Shown here: piece after piece, positions 1 through 6,488 of the stretch
Numbering within the stretch: position 1 is the first letter of the stretch
Layout of the letters: each line of letters begins with the position of its first letter
From: Crocinitomicaceae bacterium
Lineage (GTDB): Bacteria; Bacteroidota; Bacteroidia; Flavobacteriales_D; Crocinitomicaceae
Length of the DNA: 17,554 bases
NCBI GenBank assembly: GCA_015662935.1
Contig: DQTF01000074.1
Span: forward strand, 1 to 17,554
Direction of reading: 5' to 3'
Made by a program: the position numbers and the translations under genes
The notes under the pieces: generated by a model
What the model saw: only the letters and a program-made list of their open reading frames with translations
What the model was told of the DNA's origin: nothing
Database searches by the model: none

Positions 1-714
1 GTTATTCTTGCAGGAATTATCCTTTTCTACCGATGGAATCAAACAAAAATAAAGCAGCAACAGAAAGAAGCGGAAATGTCTCAAACTTTACTGAGAACAC
101 AAATGAATCCACATTTTGTATTTAATGCAATGTCTGTAATTCAAAGTTATATTTTTGACAACGACACGGTCAATTCTTCCAAGTTTTTGGTCAATTTTTC
201 ACGATTGATGCGACTTATTTTAGAGAATTCTCCAAAAAAGCATATTCCAATTGAAACAGAGATTGAGATTTTAGAAAAATATTTAGGCATGCAGAAATTG
301 CGCTTTCAAGATAGGTTCGAATTTGATATTCATGCCGACCAAGAGTTATTTGATTCGCATGCAATCATTCCCCCTATGATTACACAGCCTTTTATTGAAA
401 ATGCTATTGAACACGGGCAATTACATACAATTGATGGAGGTTTCATCCATGTAACCTTTAAGAAGAAAAACGAGATGTTATTGATTTCAATTATTGACAA
501 TGGCGTTGGAAGAAAGCATTCTGCAAAAAACAAAAAATCTTCTGCGCATAAGAGCATGGCAATAGATATTACAAGTCAACGGATTAACAATCTAAACACA
601 AAATTTAACACTGACGGAAGTTTACAAGTAGAAGACTATGACAAAGACTTGCAAACTGGAACAAAAGTGTTAATTTCGTTACCCTACTCTGTTGATTCTA
701 ACTCAACACATTAA
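1..714 (+). CDS. LytS-type sensor histidine kinase, 5'-truncated by the window
   Basis: This is the kinase half of a LytS/LytTR two-component system, expected to autophosphorylate and pass phosphate to the regulator encoded 8 nt downstream. The reading frame is open from base 1, so the real start and the sensor region lie outside the window. The first nine visible codons are hydrophobic (end of a membrane helix) and are followed by a Q/K/E-rich linker. Numbering from the in-frame Met at 76, the His-kinase motif NPHFVFN covers residues 11-17 with His13 as the phosphoacceptor, the N-box is QPFIENAIEHG (Asn109), the G1 box is DNGVG (141-145), and a GTKV motif lies at 195-198. This order is typical of the His_kinase plus HATPase_c family. 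In Bacteroidota the missing N-terminus is often a TPR, Y_Y_Y or 7TM sensor, and which one applies here cannot be seen. The Met at 76 is an internal residue, not the start. Confidence 0.93.
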   Translation, partial: VILAGIILFYRWNQTKIKQQQKEAEMSQTLLRTQMNPHFVFNAMSVIQSYIFDNDTVNSSKFLVNFSRLMRLILENSPKKHIPIETEIEILEKYLGMQKLRFQDRFEFDIHADQELFDSHAIIPPMITQPFIENAIEHGQLHTIDGGFIHVTFKKKNEMLLISIIDNGVGRKHSAKNKKSSAHKSMAIDITSQRINNLNTKFNTDGSLQVEDYDKDLQTGTKVLISLPYSVDSNSTH

Positions 715-722
715 ATAGCACT

Positions 723-1466
723 ATGAAAAAGATATTGATTATCGATGATGAAAATAGAACACAAGAACTAATCGCTAAAATGATTGATTCTTTTGGCATG
801 GACATCCAAACAATTCCAGAGGGAGAGAATGTGCAATCAGGAATTGCTGCTATTGAAAAATACAATCCTGATATTGTTTTCTTGGATATTCAAATGCCCG
901 ACGGAACAGGATTTGATGTTTTAGCGTCTATTCCAAACAAGAATTTTGAGGTTGTCTTTATTACCGCTCATGAGGAATTTGCTATTAAAGCCATTAAATT
1001 TAGTGCATTGGACTATTTACTAAAACCTGTTGACTTATCAGAATTAAAAGCAGCTACGCAAAAAGCGATTGATGCAATTGATGATAAAGAAGACCATTCT
1101 CAGTTTGAGGCTCTGCAAAGTAACATTCAACCGAACGAGAAAAGAAGGTTGGTTCTAAAAACGCAAGAAAGTGTCCATGTTGTAGAACTGGATCAGATTA
1201 TTCGTTGCGAAGCAGATAGAAACTATACATCTTTCTTTTTAGTTGATAACAAAAAGATACTTGTTTCTAAAACCTTGAAAGAATACGAAACACTTTTATC
1301 AGGACATAATTTTTTACGTGTTCAACAATCACATTTAGTTAACCTGAATTTCATTGACCGGTACGATAAAAAAAATGGAGGAGCAGTTGTCATGAAAGAT
1401 GGGTCTGAGGTTCCTTTATCTCCAGCGAAAAGAGAAGTGTTTTTTAAGAGATTAGAGAATCTTTAA
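723..1466 (+). CDS. LytTR-family response regulator
   Basis: This is a DNA-binding response regulator of the LytR/AlgR type, 247 aa and full length for the family. The receiver domain (about residues 1-120) has the acidic pocket Asp8-Asp9, phosphoacceptor Asp55 in FLDIQMPDG, Thr81 and the conserved Lys101-Pro102. A LytTR DNA-binding domain spans about 140-247 and includes FLRVQQSHLVNL (197-208), the conserved core of the domain. The gene starts 8 nt after the kinase stop, so the two are almost certainly co-transcribed and form a cognate pair. The target genes are not evident. LytTR regulators bind direct repeats upstream of promoters, and no such pair was recognised in the window. Confidence 0.95.
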   Translation: MKKILIIDDENRTQELIAKMIDSFGMDIQTIPEGENVQSGIAAIEKYNPDIVFLDIQMPDGTGFDVLASIPNKNFEVVFITAHEEFAIKAIKFSALDYLLKPVDLSELKAATQKAIDAIDDKEDHSQFEALQSNIQPNEKRRLVLKTQESVHVVELDQIIRCEADRNYTSFFLVDNKKILVSKTLKEYETLLSGHNFLRVQQSHLVNLNFIDRYDKKNGGAVVMKDGSEVPLSPAKREVFFKRLENL

Positions 1467-1802
1467 AACGAAAAATAAATCCGTACTGCCGAAATATTCA
1501 TTCAAACGTTGTCAATATTCATTTAGCTAGCTGTGAACCATTTATAATCCGTATACTTGAATAAGAAATAAGGAGAAATATCAGGAATCTTTCTTTTAGT
1601 TTCGCTTTGAGATGTTGAAGAAATAAATACACTGCTTGGAGAGGCAGTTTCATTTTCTAGTTTGATTAAAGAGTATAACAGTTCTTAATTTACTTCAATT
1701 CTTAAAGCTGTGGAAACACAAGCTTAAAGAAAGTTCCTGATTTCTTATTTTTAAAAAGTTTTAAATAAAAGTTTATTGTATTACTACTACAAAAACTACC
1801 TT
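1467..1802. other. Convergent intergenic region with a tetraloop hairpin
   Basis: This AT-rich gap separates the response-regulator stop from the convergent cyclase gene. No credible ORF or gene remnant was found in six frames. The most structured part is 1701-1729, where two arms (1701-1712 and 1717-1729) flank a GAAA loop. Pairing runs through GTG/CAC next to the loop, then a one-base bulge and further A/T-rich pairs. A T-rich stretch follows at about 1743-1751. A smaller 5-bp hairpin (ACTGC/GCAGT) lies near 1630-1650. These could be a weak terminator for the two-component operon or part of a small RNA. No TAnnTTTG promoter was found to support an independent transcript. Confidence 0.35.
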
Positions 1803-1832
1803 AAAAAAGAGCTAAGAAGTTAGCTCTTTTTT
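1803..1832. terminator. Bidirectional rho-independent terminator
   Basis: A perfect 13-bp inverted repeat has arms at 1803-1815 and 1820-1832 around a 4-nt loop. The outer part of each arm is A6 on the left and T6 on the right, so on either strand the GAGCTAA stem is followed by a U-run. The stop codon of the minus-strand cyclase gene lies inside the hairpin at 1820-1822. It most plausibly ends the cyclase transcript and can also stop read-through from the two-component operon. Confidence 0.8.
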
Positions 1833-2572
1833 ATTTTATATAAAACGGGTCTACTTGGTGTTGCATCATTTTCAAAAGGCGCCGTCTGAATATTCAAGAC
1901 GTAGTTGCTATCTATAATTTCATCCGAGACAAAAATCAATTCTGTAATTGTTCTTTCAAAATTTGGATTCTTTGGAACCTCCCAAAATGCGTGATGAAAA
2001 GCTAATTCTCCATTATCGTTTTCCCTATCAACCGAAGGAAGGTCAATTAGTAAATGTTTAATTCCAGCATCGAGTAGGACTTGCACGCATCGAACATCTA
2101 AATAAGGTGGGTTTGTTGCAGAGTAATCCATCGATTTTTTAGTGATTTTATTGGGCGTTGTCCTTATTATTAATGCTTCAACATCAGGGTTTATTGTTGG
2201 AAACTGTTCTGGCAAAACCACTAAGTCAACCTCACCATCTTCTCTTACTAATTCTTTAGGTGAAATAGAAATGAGTTGTGCTTGGAAGAAATATTCGGAT
2301 AGAGTTTCATTTATAGAAAATACTTCTTCGGTAATATGTCCTAAACATTCTGTATGTGTTCCATGTCCATGTGGGTTGAAAAACACATTTCTAAAATTAA
2401 CACTACCACCTTTTTTTACAGAACCTGTAAATTGATCTGTCATGACTGCTTCAAAACGAGGAGCAGATACATACCACGCTTTTGGGTTCTCCTCAGAGTT
2501 TCTCAATGGAATTGAAATATCCAGAGGCCTAGAGGTATCAATAAAGTTGTTATTATCAATGTGTAGTTTCAT
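1820..2572 (-). CDS. Cyclase / kynurenine-formamidase-like metal hydrolase
   Basis: This 250-aa protein belongs to the cyclase family (PF04199), metal-dependent hydrolases that include arylformamidase (KynB-type) and polyketide-cyclase relatives. Support comes from the metal-site segment HGHGTHTECLGHI (68-80), a LIDLPSVDRE segment (175-184), the HHAFW segment starting at His193 and TELIF (210-214). These occur in family order and the length is normal. The first motif differs from the usual HxGTHxDxPxH: Glu75 replaces Asp, and Gly69 sits where the first His is expected, with His68 and His70 on either side. The substrate therefore cannot be assumed to be N-formylkynurenine, and no tryptophan-degradation genes are nearby. 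There is no signal peptide, so it is probably cytosolic. It is transcribed alone, divergently from the HAD gene, with its own promoter and terminator. Confidence 0.85.
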   Translation of the reverse strand: MKLHIDNNNFIDTSRPLDISIPLRNSEENPKAWYVSAPRFEAVMTDQFTGSVKKGGSVNFRNVFFNPHGHGTHTECLGHITEEVFSINETLSEYFFQAQLISISPKELVREDGEVDLVVLPEQFPTINPDVEALIIRTTPNKITKKSMDYSATNPPYLDVRCVQVLLDAGIKHLLIDLPSVDRENDNGELAFHHAFWEVPKNPNFERTITELIFVSDEIIDSNYVLNIQTAPFENDATPSRPVLYKIKKS

Positions 2573-2577
2573 AAGAA

Positions 2578-2607
2578 CGAATATAGTCTAAATTAGAATT
2601 ATTACAA
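2578..2607 (-). promoter_or_regulatory. Bacteroidota-type promoter of the cyclase gene
   Basis: On the minus strand a TTG (2605-2607) is followed after exactly 19 nt by TATATTCG (2578-2585). This is one base from the Bacteroidota -7 consensus TAnnTTTG, and the spacing to the -33 TTTG-type element is right. It ends 5 nt before the ATG, so the 5' leader would be extremely short. The call rests on pattern match only. Confidence 0.5.
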
Positions 2608-2628
2608 GTTTTTTCTTTTCTTTGAAAC

Positions 2629-3249
2629 ATGATAGATAAAGAAATTGAGGCAATTATTTTTGATTACGGAGGAGTGTTAATCAATCTCGATTATCAATCA
2701 ACGATTGATGCGTTTGAAGAGCTTGGAATTTCTAATTTTGATGAAATGTATTCTCAAGCTGCCCAATCAAATTTGTTCAACGATATAGAAACAGGACAAA
2801 TAACTCCTAGCTACTTTGTTAATTCATTGCTTGAGTTTTTACCAAAAGGGACTTCTAAAATTCAAGTCATCAATGCATGGAACGCAATGATTAAAAATGT
2901 TCCTCGATGTTCTATTCATTTAATAGAATCTCTTCAAAAAAAAGGATACCAATTATTTTTATTAAGCAACACCAACCAGTTGCACATTGATATAGCTGAT
3001 AGAGAATGGAATAAAGTTTCTCACCTGACTATTCAATCAATGTTTGATGCTGTTTATTATTCTCACGAGATAAAAATGAGAAAACCAAATCGAGAAATAT
3101 TTGAATTTGTTTGCAATCAAAACCAGCTAACCCCTTCTAAAACGTTATTTGTGGATGATTCTATTCAGCACATTGAAGGAGCTAGAAAGATAGGATTAAA
3201 AACGATTCATTTAGAAAAAATGGCAGACCTTCAAGTACTCTTTTCTTGA
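2629..3249 (+). CDS. HAD-superfamily (IA-like) phosphatase
   Basis: This is a 206-aa haloacid-dehalogenase-type hydrolase, probably acting on a small phosphorylated metabolite in the cytosol. Motif I is FDYGGVL with nucleophile Asp12, motif II is LLSNTN (111-116), motif III is Lys152 in MRKPN, and motif IV is FVDDS (174-178) with Asp176 and Asp177. The stretch between motifs I and II is a helical cap of the C1 type. The second Asp of the usual DxD motif is Gly here, as in the YihX-like group of glucose-1-phosphatase relatives, where such a change is common. The substrate cannot be assigned. The final 19 nt of the gene overlap the 3' end of the opposite epimerase gene. Confidence 0.88.
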   Translation: MIDKEIEAIIFDYGGVLINLDYQSTIDAFEELGISNFDEMYSQAAQSNLFNDIETGQITPSYFVNSLLEFLPKGTSKIQVINAWNAMIKNVPRCSIHLIESLQKKGYQLFLLSNTNQLHIDIADREWNKVSHLTIQSMFDAVYYSHEIKMRKPNREIFEFVCNQNQLTPSKTLFVDDSIQHIEGARKIGLKTIHLEKMADLQVLFS

Positions 3250-3638
3250 CAGAGTTCAACCAATAAACCTTCCGTTGATTTTGGATGGAGAAAAGCGATG
3301 CGTTTGTTGTCTGCTCCTTCTTTTGCTGATTCATGAATTAGTCTAAATCCAAGATCTTTCAATCGTATCAATTCAGCATCGATATCATCTACTTCAAATG
3401 CTACGTGATGAAAACCTTGCCTCCCTTTTTCTAAAAACTTTGCAATTGCAGAATCTTTATTGGTTGCTTCTAGCAATTCGATTTTGGAATCTCCAACATG
3501 AATAAAAGCGGTTTTTACACCTTCAGAAATAACTTCTTCTTCTTTGTAACAATCTTTACCTAGAAGGTCTTCGTAAATCTTTAGTGATTCATCAATGCTA
3601 TTGACGGCAATACCTAGATGTTCAATTTTCTTAATCAT
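3231..3638 (-). CDS. mce: Methylmalonyl-CoA epimerase
   Basis: This 135-aa glyoxalase/VOC-fold enzyme interconverts (R)- and (S)-methylmalonyl-CoA, linking propionyl-CoA metabolism to succinyl-CoA through methylmalonyl-CoA mutase. It has two paired beta-alpha-beta-beta-beta modules. The likely metal ligands are His7 (IEHLGIAV), Glu54 (KIELLE), His77 or His78 (GFHHVAFEVDD) and Glu128 (LLVELCQ). The FLHPKSTEGLLVEL segment near the C-terminus is characteristic of this epimerase rather than of glyoxalase I, and the length is usual for the family. Mutase genes are not in the window. The gene lies 27 nt behind the secreted-protein gene on the same strand, so the two may share a transcript despite unrelated functions. 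It overlaps the HAD gene tail to tail. Confidence 0.9.
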   Translation of the reverse strand: MIKKIEHLGIAVNSIDESLKIYEDLLGKDCYKEEEVISEGVKTAFIHVGDSKIELLEATNKDSAIAKFLEKGRQGFHHVAFEVDDIDAELIRLKDLGFRLIHESAKEGADNKRIAFLHPKSTEGLLVELCQEKST

Positions 3639-3665
3639 CGATAAACAGGAAAAGATGAAATTGAT

Positions 3666-4463
3666 TTAGTTTTTGATAAACTTCTCGTTGACATTGTCAA
3701 AGTTGATGTAATAAACACCTCTTAAAAGATTAGAGCAGTTAACAGAAGAACCAACCCCTTTCTTAACAATGTTACCATACGCGTCATAAATTTCATAACG
3801 TGTTTCTGCTGGCTTACCACTAGAAATAAACTTTATCTCGTTTTTAACTTTAGTTGGTGTCTTTGTTACCACAGAAACAGCAGACGTAAATTTAACTTCT
3901 TTTGAAGGTCTTTTTGTTCCTGAATGATCTACTTGTGCAATTCTAATTGTGTTCTCTCCAGAATGAGGAGTAACTACAAACTCATAATTATTTTTGGATC
4001 CACTACCTTTTCCTTGAACCTCACCAATCGTTACCCATTTGTTCCAACGATATTGTTCAATAATGAAAGGCAATTTCCCTTGCTCACCAGATGTTGACCA
4101 AATAAATTTACCGTCGTTACCAATATTCATGCTTTCTATATTGTACGTAGATCTTGGCAATAAAACTTCAGGGTTTAAAATTTTTGGCTTGCAACCATCG
4201 TTGTGTTCAACAACAATAAATACAGGTTCACCAATAGCTATGTTAAATAATGAAAAATCAATCTCAAAGGCACCCATATTTGTTCCGCCAGGCAGAATAT
4301 CACCATTTACGGTAACCTTTGTAGCACAATAACCAAAACCTTCATCATCCATAGGATTCTGAACGTATAGATTTTTTCCTTGATAAGTTCCTTCAACAGA
4401 AAGAGCTCCGAAAGCACTCGCTGCTAAGAAAAAAAACAATCCCGATAAAATTAAATTCTTCAT
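3666..4463 (-). CDS. Secreted protein of unknown function with T9SS-like C-terminal tail
   Basis: I do not recognise the family of this 265-aa protein. Residues 1-19 form a signal peptide (Lys3, a hydrophobic core, then ASAFGA). The body is beta-rich, with Cys46 (GYCATK) and a second Cys in NDGCKP. About residues 150-195 look like a beta-sandwich strand set. The final 60 or so residues resemble a T9SS type A sorting domain: YEIYDAYGNIVKKG, then LLRGVYYINFDN and the basic end EKFIKN. I infer export through Sec and then the type IX system to the surface or medium. A possible -7 element lies about 87 nt upstream of the start. It is followed by mce after 27 nt. Confidence 0.7.
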   Translation of the reverse strand: MKNLILSGLFFFLAASAFGALSVEGTYQGKNLYVQNPMDDEGFGYCATKVTVNGDILPGGTNMGAFEIDFSLFNIAIGEPVFIVVEHNDGCKPKILNPEVLLPRSTYNIESMNIGNDGKFIWSTSGEQGKLPFIIEQYRWNKWVTIGEVQGKGSGSKNNYEFVVTPHSGENTIRIAQVDHSGTKRPSKEVKFTSAVSVVTKTPTKVKNEIKFISSGKPAETRYEIYDAYGNIVKKGVGSSVNCSNLLRGVYYINFDNVNEKFIKN

Positions 4464-4549
4464 TTATTTCAGTGTAAAAGAGAAAGAGTACATATTTTGT
4501 TAAATTCAATTCTTCAAATGAACTTGGGTAAATCTCTTTCAATAACACA

Positions 4550-4557
4550 CAAATATA
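4550..4557 (-). promoter_or_regulatory. Possible -7 element upstream of the secreted-protein gene
   Basis: TATATTTG on the minus strand is a perfect match to TAnnTTTG and lies 87 nt before the ATG at 4463. No -33 TTTG/TTG was found at the normal 19-21 nt distance, so the call is weak. The predicted leader would be about 80 nt. Confidence 0.35.
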
Positions 4558-4589
4558 ATATGTTTTTGCTTGAATGACCCGTTTTATTC

Positions 4590-4619
4590 AAAAAAAAACA
4601 TTTGAAACACTTTTTTTTT
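4590..4619. repeat. A9/T9 inverted repeat in a divergent promoter region
   Basis: Nine A residues (4590-4598) and nine T residues (4611-4619) flank a 12-nt spacer. The feature lies between the divergent secreted-protein and lipoprotein genes (4464-4730), a gap with no ORF. Such tracts bend DNA and can slip in replication. Nothing else in this gap is identifiable except the possible -7 element and an A-rich, Bacteroidota-like ribosome-binding region just before 4731. Confidence 0.45.
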
Positions 4620-4730
4620 CAGAAACCGTAAAATGTGAATGATTTACAGTATATTAGATTTTGTTTTTTTATCTTATAAAAAGAAGAAAAACACCAAAAC
4701 GACCTAGTATATTACTTTTAAAATAACTAA

Positions 4731-6479
4731 ATGAAACTTCCCTTTTTAATTCTTTCGTTCCTTTTTCTTTATTCTTGCTCGAAGAACCAACAGCAATTTG
4801 AATACAGTGGTGGTTCTATCACAATGGCACTCGACAATGAGCCTACAACATACTTGCCTCGAAAAGTACTCGATTACTATTCAGCAACTGTTCTCTACCA
4901 AATTTCAGAAGGTTTAGTTGGACTTGATGAAAAAACATTGAAAATTCTTCCAAGAATCGCTTCAGAATGGTCAGTAAGTAAAGATGGAAAAACGTATGAA
5001 TTCACTATTCGCGACAATATCAAATTTCACCCACACAAAGCTTTTAACACAGAGAAAGACAGGGAGTTAACAATGGAGGATCTTGTTTTTTCATTTGAGT
5101 TAGCTTGTACGCCCAATGAAGATAATTCTGCCCCTGCTTCCTATACAATGATTTATAAATCATTATTAAAAGGAGCTGATAAATTCTATAATCAAGAGGC
5201 CGAGAGAATTTCTGGGTTAAGTGTTAGTGAGAATGTTTTAAAAATAGAATTACTACATGAGGATAAGAATTTTTTAAACAAACTATCAAACGTTTGTTCT
5301 TACATTGTCTCTAAAAAACTTTATGATAAAGGTTACGAAACAGATAAGATCGGAACAGGTCCGTTTATGTATTCTAAATACGTGACTGGAGATTTTGCTA
5401 AACTAATTTTAGCAAAAAATGAAGATTATTATATGAAAGATGATCAAGGAAATGCTCTTCCTTATTTAGATCAACTAACTTTTGTTTTTCAAAGCCGAAA
5501 AATGGAACAGTTGGATGAGTTTGAAAATGGAGAGCTCGATTTAATTGTAGGACTTCCAACTAGTAGGATTACACGAATGATTGAAGGTAAAATTCAAGAT
5601 TTTAATGCAACTAAAACAGAAGCACCTAAATTAATTTTGGCAAACAATCCTTTGTTAGAATCACATTTTTATTACTTCAATATGAGGGACGAACGTTTTA
5701 AAAACCCACTGGTGAGAAAAGCTTTTAACTATGCGGTTAATAGGGAGTCAATTGGTAGAGATGTTTTAAGAAATCAATATTATGAATTGGGATACTATGG
5801 TGTTATTCCTCCTGTTAATAGGGCATTAAAAGGGTATGATTTTAAAAAGGTGAAAGAATTTGGCTACAAGTATGACCCTGAACTTGCAAAAAAGTTACTT
5901 GCTCAAGCAGGTTATCCTAATGGAGAAGGTTTTGGATCTGTTAGTTTGAGGTACAGTATCAATGATGTACATTCTGCTGTTGCAGATGAGTTCTCAAAGC
6001 AGGTTTTTAAAGTGCTTGGTATTAATGTCAATATTGATGGTTCTAATTTTGAACAACTCAATAACGATGGAGCAAACGGAAGAGGCGATATTTTTAGAAT
6101 GGCGTGGTCAGCAGATTACCCTAGTCCTGAAACTTTTTTAATGAATTTTTACAGTGGTTCAATTCCTGCTGATTCTAATGAAGCATCAATAATTAATAAA
6201 GGTCGATACAAAAACTTTCTTTTTGATGAATTCTTTAAAAAAGCCATCAATTCTAGTAAGCTTTCAGACCAAATGGAGAACTTTTCTAAGGCAGAGGTAG
6301 AACTTTTAAAAGACCCAGCAATTATTCCTCTTTGGTACACCGGAGATATTCAAATTATTCAGTCTTATGTTAGGGATTTACATTTCAACGCGCTCAATTA
6401 CTTTGATTTTAGCAAGGTCTATATTAAGCCTTGGACAATTGAAGAGTACAAAAAGAGCTACAATATCGCCAAGAAATAA
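4731..6479 (+). CDS. OppA/DppA-like solute-binding lipoprotein (SBP_bac_5)
   Basis: This is a 582-aa extracytoplasmic solute-binding protein of family 5, which usually binds peptides, nickel or other small solutes for ABC importers. It starts with a lipoprotein signal: a hydrophobic segment 4-13, then the lipobox LYSC with Cys16 as the lipidated residue. Family hallmarks follow in order: the first lobe with YQISEGLVGLD, then ASEWSVSKDGKTYEFTIRD, KFHPHKAF and LTMEDLVFSFE. Later come NPLVRKAFNYAVNRESIGRD, the YGVIPPVN loop, YDPELAKKLLAQAGYPNGEG and the C-lobe WSADYPSPETFLMNFY. Length is normal. The next gene, a TonB-dependent receptor, begins 9 nt after the stop, and no permease or ATPase gene is adjacent. 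It may feed a transporter encoded elsewhere or work directly with the receptor. An A-rich leader replaces a classical Shine-Dalgarno sequence. Confidence 0.92.
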   Translation: MKLPFLILSFLFLYSCSKNQQQFEYSGGSITMALDNEPTTYLPRKVLDYYSATVLYQISEGLVGLDEKTLKILPRIASEWSVSKDGKTYEFTIRDNIKFHPHKAFNTEKDRELTMEDLVFSFELACTPNEDNSAPASYTMIYKSLLKGADKFYNQEAERISGLSVSENVLKIELLHEDKNFLNKLSNVCSYIVSKKLYDKGYETDKIGTGPFMYSKYVTGDFAKLILAKNEDYYMKDDQGNALPYLDQLTFVFQSRKMEQLDEFENGELDLIVGLPTSRITRMIEGKIQDFNATKTEAPKLILANNPLLESHFYYFNMRDERFKNPLVRKAFNYAVNRESIGRDVLRNQYYELGYYGVIPPVNRALKGYDFKKVKEFGYKYDPELAKKLLAQAGYPNGEGFGSVSLRYSINDVHSAVADEFSKQVFKVLGINVNIDGSNFEQLNNDGANGRGDIFRMAWSADYPSPETFLMNFYSGSIPADSNEASIINKGRYKNFLFDEFFKKAINSSKLSDQMENFSKAEVELLKDPAIIPLWYTGDIQIIQSYVRDLHFNALNYFDFSKVYIKPWTIEEYKKSYNIAKK

Positions 6480-6488
6480 ACCAGTTTT

